A stretch of 64,000 nt of DNA, taken from Ruminococcus sp. (GTDB lineage Bacteria; Bacillota; Clostridia; Oscillospirales; Ruminococcaceae). Shown here piece by piece: positions 8,384-18,343 of the stretch. The notes beneath the pieces were generated by a model. The model was not told where the DNA came from. It saw nothing but the letters and a program-made list of their open reading frames with translations, and did no database searches. Positions within the stretch are counted from its first letter, which is position 1; each line of letters starts with the position of its first letter. The stretch spans positions 260,500-324,499 of the forward strand of contig SVNK01000001.1 in NCBI GenBank assembly GCA_015066935.1, in the 5' to 3' direction. The position numbers and the translations under genes were made by a program.

Positions 8384-8646
8384 TGGTATTCTATCGGAAC
8401 CTTGCGTGCATTATTGAGGAAAACCCTTTTGAAAAAGGGTTCTTCCTCAAACTCCTTTCCTAAAACTTTCAGTATGAAATTTCAGTCGGACAGGGCACAT
8501 ATCATACAAACAAAAATCTGATTATTTTCGGTGTGCCCTGTCTGACTGAAATTTGTATTAAAAGTCTTTGGAAGGGGGTTCGGGGGAGAACCTTTCCTCA
8601 GAAAGGTTTCCCCTGATAATACGTGTAAAGTTCTGATGAAGTATAA
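8384..8646. repeat. Palindromic three-hairpin element E1
   Basis: This ~263-base imperfect palindrome has four parts. The outer arms (about 8385-8413 and 8614-8645) pair with each other. Fixed hairpin 1 (8414-8450) is GAGGAA-AACCCTTTT / AAAAGGGTT-TTCCTC. A long central stem (about 8451-8580) has an inner part, TCGGACAGGGCACA / TGTGCCCTGTCTGA, that is specific to this copy. Fixed hairpin 3 (8582-8613) is GGGGAGAACCTTTC / GAAAGGTTTCCCC. The same fixed hairpins occur at E2-E5. It begins 4 bases after a stop codon, so a terminator-like role is possible. Confidence 0.88.
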
Positions 8647-8705
8647 CTGATAGGAGAATACGTTTATTATACCGCAAACGGAGCAAGAAATACGTCTGAT
8701 TATGG

Positions 8706-8890
8706 CATAAAAAAATAACGCCGATCGGTACCCTCTCATAAATCCGATCGGACGTTATAGGTTGGCAGGTGCGCACCCTCTATACGCAGCTGCAATTTCG
8801 ACAGGTGCAATTCCGAACACTGATGTTACTTTGCCTTTGTCTGGAGTTAGTGAGACTTTGCAGGAACATGGAGTTTTTCATACTTAAACA
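8706..8890 (-). ncRNA. Candidate small RNA, unknown class
   Basis: Reading the minus strand, a TATAAT lies at 8893-8898 with a weak -35 (TGGAGT) 17 bases upstream. About 180 bases later there is a strong terminator: a stem built on the self-complementary CCGATCGG, closed by ATAACG/CGTTAT and followed by seven Ts (8709-8715). The body is comparatively GC-rich for this AT-rich stretch and contains the palindrome GGTGCGCACC. No open reading frame is convincing on either strand. I could not match it to 6S, tmRNA, SRP or a known riboswitch. The assignment rests only on promoter, terminator and composition. Confidence 0.35.
8709..8758 (-). terminator. Terminator of the candidate small RNA
   Basis: CCGATCGG occurs at 8721-8728 and again at 8744-8751, extended by ATAACG and CGTTAT on the outside. 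On the minus strand the stem is followed by a run of seven Ts. Confidence 0.65.
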
Positions 8891-9447
8891 TATTATAGGC
8901 GGAAATGTTCAAGGACTCCATTCTCAGAACGTAGTATTTTTGTGAATCAACGAATCCGGAGGAGTTAGAAACCGGATGGCAAAATATAACTATAATCTGT
9001 CGATATAGGAAAAGGATGCGTTTTTTGACCGTTATTTATGTGTAGTGGACAAATCACGATATACCGTTATTTCCGCATCCAACAATTGTATTATAAGGGA
9101 ATTTCTATTATTATGCAATTGATAATATTGCTTTAAATTATCACTATATTGCTATCCTTAATTAATATATTAATTTTAATATATTGTTAACGGTAGAGAT
9201 ATTTTATCTTATTAATATATTGGAAATCAAATAAAAAAACACGTCATGTCCATCGTGACCACAGGTTATTCTCGCAGGAATCTGACCATATATAGCGGAA
9301 TTCTGCTCCAAGGGCACATTGATAGTCGTGGTTAAAACAATTAATTTGACAATATACGTACTGAAAACGCTTTCGGGTGCGGATTCGTAAAAAGTAAAAA
9401 CAAAATAAAATCCAACGACTTATAAAAAATTTTTATGATAAATGTAT

Positions 9448-9472
9448 AAAAAAAGGGAGCCGAAGCTCCCGT
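9448..9472 (-). terminator. Terminator after the 9477-10190 gene
   Basis: A GGGAGC / GCTCCC stem (9455-9460 with 9465-9470) with a four-base loop is followed by seven Ts on the minus strand, starting about 7 bases after the stop codon. Confidence 0.85.
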
Positions 9473-9476
9473 TTTA

Positions 9477-10190
9477 TCACAATATACCGTTAGAGGCGTC
9501 AATAATACGTTTTTCGTAGTATTTTTTACTCCAGCCGAACTCGAAGTCCTTAAAGAGCTTGAGGCAGCTTACAGCGTTGATTACAGCGCCTTCGAGGTCT
9601 TCCTCGTCGCCCCAGCACGCATAGATATATACCACGGTAATGAAAATCTCAAGGAGCTTTTCATCATTTCTGCCCTGCGGCTTATAGCCGAAATTGAGAA
9701 GCTTCAGAGCCTGCGGATAGTGTTTTGCGGCACAATCGGCAAGTGCAAGAGCGATATACATATCAGCCTGCTGCTGGATACTTTTTTTCTGAGCATAATT
9801 CTGAAGGAAATTGATATGCTCTGTACGGAAGTCCTCTGCGTCACGCCAATGACCGAGTTTGCTTTCATTTTTGATAACCTCGATGCAGTAAGCGAATTTC
9901 TCGTCACCGCTGAGTTTTTTATCGGAAAGCATATCAAGGTAAAAAGCAGCACTTTTATTATCGTGAATCTTGTCGTAGAGAGACGCAATCTGTACAATAT
10001 CTTCAACAGCCGGTTTTTTCACGTCATTGATGAAGTTATCGGCATAAAGCTCACAGAGTTCTTTTGTGTAGCCGTAGTCAACAAAGGATGTATAAACCTC
10101 ATCATATTTTTTTATTTCTGCGGCGTAAGATGGCAGCAGGGATTTTGCGAAATTGTTCTTTTTACGTTCAAGCGGCGAAAGCATAGTCAT
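9477..10190 (-). CDS. Hypothetical helical-repeat (TPR-like) protein
   Basis: The protein has about 237 residues, is predicted soluble, and is almost all alpha-helical. Segments such as IYDKIHDNKSAAFYLDML-type pairs and ADMYIALALADCAAKHYPQALKLLNFG resemble tetratricopeptide repeats. No catalytic motif is visible. There are two candidate starts, ATG 10190 and ATG 10184; GGAGGG at 10195-10200 is 4 or 10 bases away, so neither is excluded. A TTG at 10208 lies upstream of the Shine-Dalgarno and is unlikely. It is monocistronic, with its own terminator. Confidence 0.6.
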   Translation of the reverse strand: MTMLSPLERKKNNFAKSLLPSYAAEIKKYDEVYTSFVDYGYTKELCELYADNFINDVKKPAVEDIVQIASLYDKIHDNKSAAFYLDMLSDKKLSGDEKFAYCIEVIKNESKLGHWRDAEDFRTEHINFLQNYAQKKSIQQQADMYIALALADCAAKHYPQALKLLNFGYKPQGRNDEKLLEIFITVVYIYACWGDEEDLEGAVINAVSCLKLFKDFEFGWSKKYYEKRIIDASNGIL

Positions 10191-10391
10191 TGTCCCTCCC
10201 GAAAGCAATTTTTTATATAAATTACGAAAAAATCATATCCTCGTTTTATAATTCTAACATAAATCTAACACTTAGTCAATATTTATGGGGATGATTTTAT
10301 TAAAACTGTTAATATGCACAAAAAAACATCACTTTTTTTTCTTAATCAAATAAATAAACTACTGAAAAATTAAGCTTTATTCAAGATTTTA

Positions 10392-10400
10392 TGCTATAAT
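10392..10400 (+). promoter_or_regulatory. Extended -10 promoter of the two-component operon
   Basis: TGCTATAAT at 10392-10400 is an extended -10 element. No good -35 is visible, as is usual for such promoters. The response regulator ATG is 33 bases downstream. Bases 10201-10391 are AT-rich and contain no other feature I can name. Confidence 0.5.
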
Positions 10401-10432
10401 AATAGTATGAATGTATCGGAAAGGAAATGTTT

Positions 10433-11101
10433 ATGAAACTTCTTATTGTTGAAGACGAAATCCAGCTTGCGGACGCTCTCAGTGAAATCCTCAAACGCAG
10501 CAGATACAGCGTTGATACGGTCTATAACGGCATAGACGGTCTTGACTGCGCTCTGACAGGCGTATATGACTGCATTGTCCTTGATATAATGCTACCCGGA
10601 ATGAACGGCATCGACGTTCTGAAAAATATCAGAAATGAGAAAATTTCAACGCCCGTAATCCTTCTTACGGCAAGAAGTGAAATCGACGACAAAATAAACG
10701 GTCTCGACTGCGGCGCCGATGACTACCTCACAAAACCCTTCGTTACAGGCGAGCTTCTTGCGAGAATCCGTGCCCTGACAAGACGTAAGGGAGAAATTGT
10801 TGACGACGATAAACTCGATTATAACGGTCTTGAGCTTATCAAGAGCAGTGCCGCTGTAAAGTGGCAGGGAAACGATGTCAAGCTCAGTCTTAAAGAGTAT
10901 CAGATTATGGAGATGCTTATGGCGAATCCACGCCAGATTCTCCCGAAAGAGCGTATAATTGAGAAAATCTGGGGCTACGAAAGCGACGTCGAATATAACA
11001 ACATCGAGGTCTATATATCGTTCCTCAGAAAAAAGCTTGTCAGTATTTCCGCACCCGTTCAGATAAAAACTGCAAGAGGTATCGGGTATTTTCTTGAATA
11101 G
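10433..11101 (+). CDS. OmpR/PhoB-family response regulator
   Basis: The protein has 222 residues. The N-terminal receiver has the acidic pair Glu7-Asp8, phospho-acceptor Asp51 (in IVLDIMLPGMNG) and the conserved Thr/Lys (LLTAR, YLTKPF). The C-terminal winged helix includes LSLKEYQIMEMLM and VEVYISFLRKKL-like patterns (NNIEVYISFLRKKL) and ends in a β-hairpin TARGIGYFLE. It acts as a transcription factor phosphorylated by the adjacent kinase. Start 10433 is preferred over 10427 because AAAGGA then has a 7-base spacing. The kinase gene starts 13 bases after its stop. Confidence 0.93.
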   Translation: MKLLIVEDEIQLADALSEILKRSRYSVDTVYNGIDGLDCALTGVYDCIVLDIMLPGMNGIDVLKNIRNEKISTPVILLTARSEIDDKINGLDCGADDYLTKPFVTGELLARIRALTRRKGEIVDDDKLDYNGLELIKSSAAVKWQGNDVKLSLKEYQIMEMLMANPRQILPKERIIEKIWGYESDVEYNNIEVYISFLRKKLVSISAPVQIKTARGIGYFLE

Positions 11102-11113
11102 GAGGAATAGTTT

Positions 11114-12937
11114 GTGTTCAAAAAGGCTCAGCTGAAGGTTTTTGCCATTATAACGGGAATCCTTATTCTGCTGTTTATAGTGGTACTCGGTTCGATAAAC
11201 CTCATCATGCGTTCCGTTATGCAGAAGCAGTCTGTGAAGATTCTTGAGCAGATTGCCGCAGGCGTTGAGTACGACGACAAAACATCTACTTTCGTTTTTA
11301 TGAGCTCGGAGGACTTCAACGACAAAAAACACGATTTCCATTACGACCCTCCCCTTACAACTGCTTCGACAACAACCTCTGCTGCCACTTCCACAACCGT
11401 TACCACCGTTACTTCAATCGTCACAACTAAAACTACCACCTCCGTTTCTTATTCTCCTGCAACAACGGTCACAACAACATCGACGACGGTAACTTCTACC
11501 GCTGCCACAACGTCCGTCCCGACAACCGTTACGACAACAACTACTGCGTTCTATATACCGCCTGTGACATCTCATCCGTATGAACCTAATCCGAAGCCTC
11601 CCTCAGGAGGAGGAGAGGGAAATCCGTGGGAACAGTGGTACCCGTGGTATCCGTGGAACCCGTGGAATCCGTGGAATCCATGGGCGGATAACGGTCAGCA
11701 GGACTCCTCTCAGCCGAAAGTTGAACAGCAGCGTCCCGTTGACGACGTCCCCGACGCTGAGAAGAATCAAGATAATCCGTCGGACGTCATAACCGACGAA
11801 AAGCCTTCTGCTGAAGAACTGTATGGTTCTCCCGAGCAGCTTGGAAATGTTCTCCGTGACCCTTCAGAACCGCCTCCGCCGCTTCCGGATGAGCCTCGCC
11901 GTGACAACAATCCTCCTCCCGAGGGAGAGCCTGTTCCTAAGGCAATAGGCTCAATAGACTTCTTCGTTGTCATGGCGGATAAGGCGGGACAGTACCTCTC
12001 CGTCCTCAACAACAACGAGCTTGCCGCAGATACCGCACAGAACTACATCGACGCCATTATAAAAGAGGACGATTCAAGCGGTATGCTCAGCAGTCTTCAG
12101 TATTGCAGACTCGAAAAGGATAACGGTACGCTTATCGTTTTCACAGATAAAAGTGCGGAAATTGATATGCTCAACAAGCTCTACCGTACAACTGTTACAA
12201 TAGGCATAGTGAGTCTGCTGTTTCTTTCCGTTGCCGCATATTTCCTCAGCAGAAAGATAATAGAGCCTCTTAAAACTGCCTTCAACAAGCAGAAACAGTT
12301 CATCTCCGACGCAAGCCATGAGTTGAAAACTCCCCTTACCGTTATTTCTGCCAACGCAGACGTGCTTTCGGGAGAAATCGGAGATAATAAGTGGCTTGCC
12401 TACATACGCTCTCAGGCGGACAGAATGAACGTCCTCGTGAACGACCTGCTGAACCTCACACGTCTCGAAAACAATTCAAGCGACTTTGTCCGCAAGGATT
12501 TCGACCTCAGTAAGGCTGTTGTAAGTACCGCACTCCCGTTTGAGTGTCAGGCTTACGAAAGCAATAAGAAATTCGATGTCAGTATCGAAAAAAATATCAT
12601 GATTAACGGCAGCGAAAAACATATCAAGCAGATGATAGCAATTTTCATTGATAACGCTCTGAAATACTCCGATAAGGGCGGAATTATCCGTGTATCGCTG
12701 AAGAAAATGGGAGATAAGCGGATGCTGTCGGTCTATAATACGGGAAGCGGCATAAGTGTTGCGGATAAGGAGAGAATTTTCGAGAGATTCTACAGAAGCG
12801 ACCTCTCAAGAAACCGTTCTACAGGCGGATACGGACTCGGACTTGCAATTGCGAAGTCAATCATAGATAAGCATAAATTCAGGATTCAGGTTGACACAAA
12901 TCCCGGTCAGAGCGTCTGCTTTACTGTTATAATGTAA
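11114..12937 (+). CDS. Sensor histidine kinase with Thr-rich and Trp/Pro-rich extracellular segment
   Basis: The protein has 608 codons and starts at GTG 11114 behind GGAGGA. The order is: transmembrane helix (about 9-33); an extracytoplasmic region containing a Thr/Ser-rich tract (about 80-148) and a tryptophan-proline run of WYPW/WNPW units (about 170-190); an acidic Pro-rich stretch; a second transmembrane helix (about 360-378); a HisKA domain with His402 in SDASHELKTPL; and an HATPase domain with N-box DNALKYS, TGSGI and GYGLGLAIAK. It should autophosphorylate and pass phosphate to the regulator encoded upstream. The signal is unknown. The outer region looks like a wall-spanning linker rather than a PAS or Cache sensor. 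Confidence 0.92.
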   Translation: MFKKAQLKVFAIITGILILLFIVVLGSINLIMRSVMQKQSVKILEQIAAGVEYDDKTSTFVFMSSEDFNDKKHDFHYDPPLTTASTTTSAATSTTVTTVTSIVTTKTTTSVSYSPATTVTTTSTTVTSTAATTSVPTTVTTTTTAFYIPPVTSHPYEPNPKPPSGGGEGNPWEQWYPWYPWNPWNPWNPWADNGQQDSSQPKVEQQRPVDDVPDAEKNQDNPSDVITDEKPSAEELYGSPEQLGNVLRDPSEPPPPLPDEPRRDNNPPPEGEPVPKAIGSIDFFVVMADKAGQYLSVLNNNELAADTAQNYIDAIIKEDDSSGMLSSLQYCRLEKDNGTLIVFTDKSAEIDMLNKLYRTTVTIGIVSLLFLSVAAYFLSRKIIEPLKTAFNKQKQFISDASHELKTPLTVISANADVLSGEIGDNKWLAYIRSQADRMNVLVNDLLNLTRLENNSSDFVRKDFDLSKAVVSTALPFECQAYESNKKFDVSIEKNIMINGSEKHIKQMIAIFIDNALKYSDKGGIIRVSLKKMGDKRMLSVYNTGSGISVADKERIFERFYRSDLSRNRSTGGYGLGLAIAKSIIDKHKFRIQVDTNPGQSVCFTVIM

Positions 12938-12968
12938 TTCGTATTTTACCCCTGCATTTCATGAATAT

Positions 12969-12989
12969 GGGACGACTGCCGGTCGTCCG
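12969..12989. repeat. Single short palindromic repeat
   Basis: GGGACGACTGCCGGTCGTCC is an isolated copy of the GGACGACC palindrome family seen at 2740-4086, lying between convergent genes. Confidence 0.6.
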
Positions 12990-13001
12990 AATATAAAAAA
13001 T

Positions 13002-13031
13002 AACCCCTGTTCCGGATTTGGAACAGGGGTT
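13002..13031. terminator. Bidirectional terminator between kinase and secF
   Basis: A perfect 12-bp stem, AACCCCTGTTCC (13002-13013) / GGAACAGGGGTT (13020-13031), has a 6-base loop, with T-rich tracts on both strands. It lies between convergent genes. Confidence 0.88.
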
Positions 13032-13044
13032 TTAAATTCTGCGA

Positions 13045-14019
13045 TTACTTCTTTTTCTTTGCATCAGCCTTCTTCTTAGCCGACTTAGCACACCACCATG
13101 ACCATGTTACGGGAGCAACAAACAGTGAAGAATATGTTCCCGAAATAAGACCTGCCATAAGCGGAACAGAGAATGTAAGAAGTGAAGTGTAGCCCTGAAC
13201 AAGAGCAACAACTGTGATTACAAGCATTGTAAATACAGTTGTAATTGAAGTTCTGATAGAACGTGTAAGTGACTGTGTACAGCCGATGTTGATAAGCTCA
13301 TTCTGAGAAGCCTTGGGCATGAGAGTGCGGTTTTCTCTGATTCTGTCGTAGATAACGATAGTGTTGTTGATAGAGTAACCGAGGATCGTGAGGATAACTG
13401 CAACAGTGTTTGAGTTGAACTCGAATCCGAAAAGGAATGTAGTTGCAAGAGCTATCACGATGTCATGTACAAGGGCGAAGATGGAGCATAAACCTGCCGA
13501 CCAGCCGCCGATTTTTCTGAATCTTACTGCGATATAGATGATAATCAGGATAGCTGCAAAAAGCATTGCAACAAGACACTTGATGAAGAATTCACGTCCT
13601 GTAGAAGCTGCAACGTCAGTGGACTCAGCGTCCTTGATGTCGTTTGAAGCGAACTTTGTCTTGAGTGCATTTGTGAGAGCAGCCTGCTTATCAACGTTGA
13701 AGCCGTCATTGGAAGTGAACGAAACGATGAACTGCTTGTCACCTGTATTGACGTCCTCACCTGATCTTACGGTGAATTTGTCGTTTACCTGACCCTTTAC
13801 AACGTCCTCGACGTCCTTTATGGAGACATCGCCTGTGTAGGAGTAGGTGAGAAGTGTACCGCCCTTGAACTCAATAGCGAAGTTCACGCCACGGATTATG
13901 ATACCTGCAAGAAGTGCAACTATTGCAGCGATTGCAATAGTAAGAATCATTTTCTTCTTTGCACAGAAATTGTATACCTTTACGGCAGGTGTTGTGTTCT
14001 GAGTATTTTTCTTGCTCAT
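13045..14019 (-). CDS. secF: Protein translocase subunit SecF
   Basis: This 324-residue membrane protein works with SecD to drive late steps of Sec-dependent export using the proton gradient. The first transmembrane helix is at about 24-46, followed by a short extracytoplasmic domain and five helices that contain the conserved LGYSINNTIVIYDRIRENR segment. A lysine-rich C-terminal tail is present. The start overlaps the secD stop by 4 bases, so translational coupling is likely. Confidence 0.96.
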   Translation of the reverse strand: MSKKNTQNTTPAVKVYNFCAKKKMILTIAIAAIVALLAGIIIRGVNFAIEFKGGTLLTYSYTGDVSIKDVEDVVKGQVNDKFTVRSGEDVNTGDKQFIVSFTSNDGFNVDKQAALTNALKTKFASNDIKDAESTDVAASTGREFFIKCLVAMLFAAILIIIYIAVRFRKIGGWSAGLCSIFALVHDIVIALATTFLFGFEFNSNTVAVILTILGYSINNTIVIYDRIRENRTLMPKASQNELINIGCTQSLTRSIRTSITTVFTMLVITVVALVQGYTSLLTFSVPLMAGLISGTYSSLFVAPVTWSWWCAKSAKKKADAKKKK

Positions 14020-15428
14020 TTCTCATTACCTCCGTAAAGCTTTCTGTTCTTGAAGCACTTGAACTTTGAAAGTGAAGTAACCATCAGTCTTGAAGCGAAA
14101 ACGCCCATTACAAAGTTCAGAACTACGCCGGCAAGGAGAGTGAAGCCGAAGGAATATACAAAGCCTTCTGCTGTTGCGCCGAACATGCGGAAAATAGTGT
14201 TATTGAGAATCTTTGAGAAGAAGCTTGAGGGAACTCCGAATGCGCCCATAAGAACTGCTGCGATAAATACGTTAGTGATGTTACCGTCGAGAATAGCGGA
14301 GAAAGCCTTCTTGTAAGCGATTCTGATAGCGGAATCGAGAGACTTGCCTGAACGTACCTCTTCCTTGATTCTTTCGCCTGTGATGATGTTAGCGTCAACA
14401 CCCATACCAACGGCGAGGATGATACCTGCGATACCGGGGATTGTGAGAGTTGAGCCGGGCATGAAGCCAAACCAGCCTGTTACAGCAGCAATACTTCCTG
14501 CAACCTGTCCGCAGAGTGCGATAACAGCAACGAAGCCGGGAAGCTTGTACAGAACAAGCATATAGACTGCAATACAAGCAAAAGCGATTGCAGCGGCAAG
14601 GAGGATAGCCTCCAGAGAGCCTTCACCCATAGTAGGTGAGATTGTATTTGTACTTACTGTATTCATTTTGAAGGGAAGTGCACCGCCGTTGATCTGGTCG
14701 GCAAGCTTCTGAGCTGAATCTGCGTCGAAATCGCCTGTGATGACAGCTTCACCGCCTGTAATAGTGTCGTTAACGGAAGGAGCTGAAATCATGTAGTTGT
14801 CCATCCAGATAGAGATGGGAGTGCTTGAACCTGCAAGCTCAGCAGTAGCAGTAGCGAACTTTGAAGTACCTGTGGAGTTGAGCTTGAGAGTAACGAGATG
14901 CTCGGGAGATGATGTCTCGGACATCTGACGGTAATCGGCTGCGGCAGACTCAATATCAGAGCCTTCGAGCACGATTTCGCCTGAAGGAACTTCCTCGCCG
15001 TCCTCGTTGGTGGTGGTATCTGTACCCTTTCTGAATGTCAGCTTAGCCATTTCGCCAAGCTCCTTTACGGCAGCCTTGGGGTCGAAGTTTTCTTCGCCTG
15101 CCTGCCATGGGAAACGAACGATAATACGATTGCTGTCCTTATCGCTGTAAACTTCGCTGTCGTTGATACCAAGACTGGCAAGTCTTGTCTTGATTACTTC
15201 TGTAGCGGCTTTCAGCTGATCCTCGGAAGCGTCGTAATCGTCGGCAGGCTCAAAGGTAGCGTCAACGCCGCCCTTGATATCAATACCGAGACGAATATCG
15301 TCAACGCCCTTGATATAGGTTTTTGATGTGTCACCGAAAGCGTAATCAATTCCGACTATTGTCGTAAATGAAAACAGAAAAATCAGAGCAACGACAATGA
15401 AGAAAGTTGATTTTCCGATCTTTTTCAC
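14016..15428 (-). CDS. secD: Protein translocase subunit SecD
   Basis: This ~470-residue membrane partner of SecF has a first helix at about 8-28, a large extracytoplasmic P1 domain starting with DIRLGIDIKGGVDATF, and a C-terminal block of five helices with GMGVDANIITGERIKEE. Two starts compete. ATG 15434 has GGAGG only 1 base upstream, which is too close; GTG 15428, two codons in, has a 7-base spacing and is preferred. It is the first gene of a secDF operon with a strong promoter. Confidence 0.95.
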   Translation of the reverse strand: MKKIGKSTFFIVVALIFLFSFTTIVGIDYAFGDTSKTYIKGVDDIRLGIDIKGGVDATFEPADDYDASEDQLKAATEVIKTRLASLGINDSEVYSDKDSNRIIVRFPWQAGEENFDPKAAVKELGEMAKLTFRKGTDTTTNEDGEEVPSGEIVLEGSDIESAAADYRQMSETSSPEHLVTLKLNSTGTSKFATATAELAGSSTPISIWMDNYMISAPSVNDTITGGEAVITGDFDADSAQKLADQINGGALPFKMNTVSTNTISPTMGEGSLEAILLAAAIAFACIAVYMLVLYKLPGFVAVIALCGQVAGSIAAVTGWFGFMPGSTLTIPGIAGIILAVGMGVDANIITGERIKEEVRSGKSLDSAIRIAYKKAFSAILDGNITNVFIAAVLMGAFGVPSSFFSKILNNTIFRMFGATAEGFVYSFGFTLLAGVVLNFVMGVFASRLMVTSLSKFKCFKNRKLYGGNEK

Positions 15429-15470
15429 GGTCATGCCTCCTAAAAAAATAAAATTTTGCCAATTACATTA

Positions 15471-15499
15471 ATTTTACTACATTTTACATAAAATGTCAA
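15471..15499 (-). promoter_or_regulatory. Promoter of secDF
   Basis: On the minus strand, TTGACA (15499-15494) and TAAAAT (15476-15471) are separated by 17 bases. The start codon is about 45 bases downstream of the -10. Confidence 0.75.
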
Positions 15500-15579
15500 G
15501 CATTATATAATTAAAGTTTAATATTTCAAGAATATGCACAATTCAGTGCGTTGAAATTCGGGAATGTGAACATATATCA

Positions 15580-15990
15580 TCAGCGGAAATGCTTCTGTGA
15601 GACCTTCAGACGGTTCATCGCACGGTTGAGAGCAGCCTGAGTCTGGTAATACTCGTGGATGCTCTGCTTCTGACGCAGCTTTTCTTCCGCACGCTGTCTT
15701 GCTTCCTCGGCACGCTTTATGTCGATTTCCTCGGGCAGCTCGCAGTTATCCGCAAGAATTATCGCAGAATCGGGCAGAACCTCTATAAAGCCGTCGGAGA
15801 TGGCAGCGTAGTACCATTTTCCGCTGACCATATATTTCAGCTCACCTGTCGGGAGATTCGTTACCATGGGCTCGTGACCTGCCAGAATTCCGAGCAGACC
15901 GTCCTGAGCCGTTATGACGAGGTGTTCGCACTCTCCCTGATAGAAGATGCGGTCGGTAGCGATAATTTCGAGATGAAAGGTTTTAGCCAT
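15580..15990 (-). CDS. atpC: ATP synthase epsilon subunit
   Basis: This 136-residue central-stalk subunit of F1 couples gamma rotation and can inhibit ATP hydrolysis through its C-terminal helices. The N-terminal beta-sandwich has the family pattern FYQGECEHLVITAQDGLLGILAGHEP, and the C-terminal part is a helical hairpin (IDIKRAEEARQRAEEKL). ATG 15990 is preferred over the in-frame TTG at 15996 because AAGGGGG is then 7 bases upstream. It is the last gene of the atp operon. Confidence 0.95.
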   Translation of the reverse strand: MAKTFHLEIIATDRIFYQGECEHLVITAQDGLLGILAGHEPMVTNLPTGELKYMVSGKWYYAAISDGFIEVLPDSAIILADNCELPEEIDIKRAEEARQRAEEKLRQKQSIHEYYQTQAALNRAMNRLKVSQKHFR

Positions 15991-16002
15991 AATCAAGCCC
16001 CC

Positions 16003-17418
<1,416 letters not shown>

Positions 17419-18330
17419 TTAAACCGTATCAAGGCTTTCCGCACCGCTTATAACCTCGGTGATTTCCTGAGTTATCGACGCCTGACGTGCCCTGTTATAG
17501 AGGAGAGAAAGCTCCTTTATCATGTCTCTTGCGCTTGTGGAAGCAGCGTCCATGGCAGTCATTCTTGCCTGCTGCTCACAACAGAACGCCTCTACCATTG
17601 CTCCGTAGATAAAACCTTTAGCATAGTTCGGGATAAGCTTTGCCATAACCTCCTCGGGTGACGGCAGAAACGATGCCTTGGGAAGCTTTTTCAGAGTACC
17701 GTCGGCAGCTTTTCCGAGGTGGATACGCTCAAACGGGAGAAGCCTTACTGTTTTCGGCTCATACTGATTATTAGCCTCCATGTCGGTGTAGATGAGGTAG
17801 ACCTCGTCAAGCTCACGCTTCTCGAACTTATCAAGTACAAGCTGAGCGATTTCCATAGCTCTGTAGAGTGTGGGATTCTGGGTGGTGTAGAGGAACTCTC
17901 CCTCCACGTAAGCTTTTTTCTCTGATTTGATACGGTTTGTGAAGTAGACTCTGCCGACCTGTCCCATGACGAACAGATAGCAGTTATCTATATTTGCCGC
18001 CTTTTCGAGTTCATGTTCGGTATGGCGGAGGATATTGTGGTTATAGTTTCCGCACAGTCCCTTATCGGCAGTTATGACTATGTAGCCTTTTTTTCTGTTT
18101 TCCTCGTGAATCTGTTCACGGCGGTCGAAATATAGCTGCCTTGTATGCGGAGTATGTTCGAGGATATTCTCAACGGTTTTCGTAAGCTTATCGAAATACG
18201 GACTTGTCTGTTCAAAGGCAGTCCTTGCCTTTTTCAGCTTTGACGACGAGATGAGATACATGGCATTTGTGATTTTGAGGATTTGTCTGATGCTTTCCAT
18301 TCTCTCATGTATTTCCCTGATGTTGGGCAT
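17419..18330 (-). CDS. atpG: ATP synthase gamma subunit
   Basis: This 303-residue subunit is the rotating shaft of F1. The N-terminal coiled-coil helix (IREIHERMESIRQILKITNAM) and the C-terminal helix with TAMDAASTSARDMIKEL are typical, as is the central VITADKGLCGNYN segment. It starts 14 bases after the delta-alpha fusion gene. Confidence 0.97.
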   Translation of the reverse strand: MPNIREIHERMESIRQILKITNAMYLISSSKLKKARTAFEQTSPYFDKLTKTVENILEHTPHTRQLYFDRREQIHEENRKKGYIVITADKGLCGNYNHNILRHTEHELEKAANIDNCYLFVMGQVGRVYFTNRIKSEKKAYVEGEFLYTTQNPTLYRAMEIAQLVLDKFEKRELDEVYLIYTDMEANNQYEPKTVRLLPFERIHLGKAADGTLKKLPKASFLPSPEEVMAKLIPNYAKGFIYGAMVEAFCCEQQARMTAMDAASTSARDMIKELSLLYNRARQASITQEITEVISGAESLDTV

Positions 18331-18343
18331 TTACCTCACCGCC

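Larger units (their letters stand above)
8614..9454. other. Long gene-free region with possible small RNA
   Basis: About 840 bases hold no convincing coding sequence. The right arm of E1 ends near 8646. A minus-strand terminator-like hairpin is at 8709-8758, with a possible transcript upstream of it. At 9014-9080 a 7-bp inverted repeat (GGATGCG/CGCATCC) encloses two copies of CCGTTATT. The remainder (9080-9450) is very AT-rich and contains no feature I can name. Confidence 0.5.

Noticed and set aside
8709-8760. T-box-like GGGTACC before a terminator on the minus strand
   Set aside because: The core lacks the full GGGTGGNACCGCG pattern and no synthetase or amino-acid gene lies downstream on that strand.
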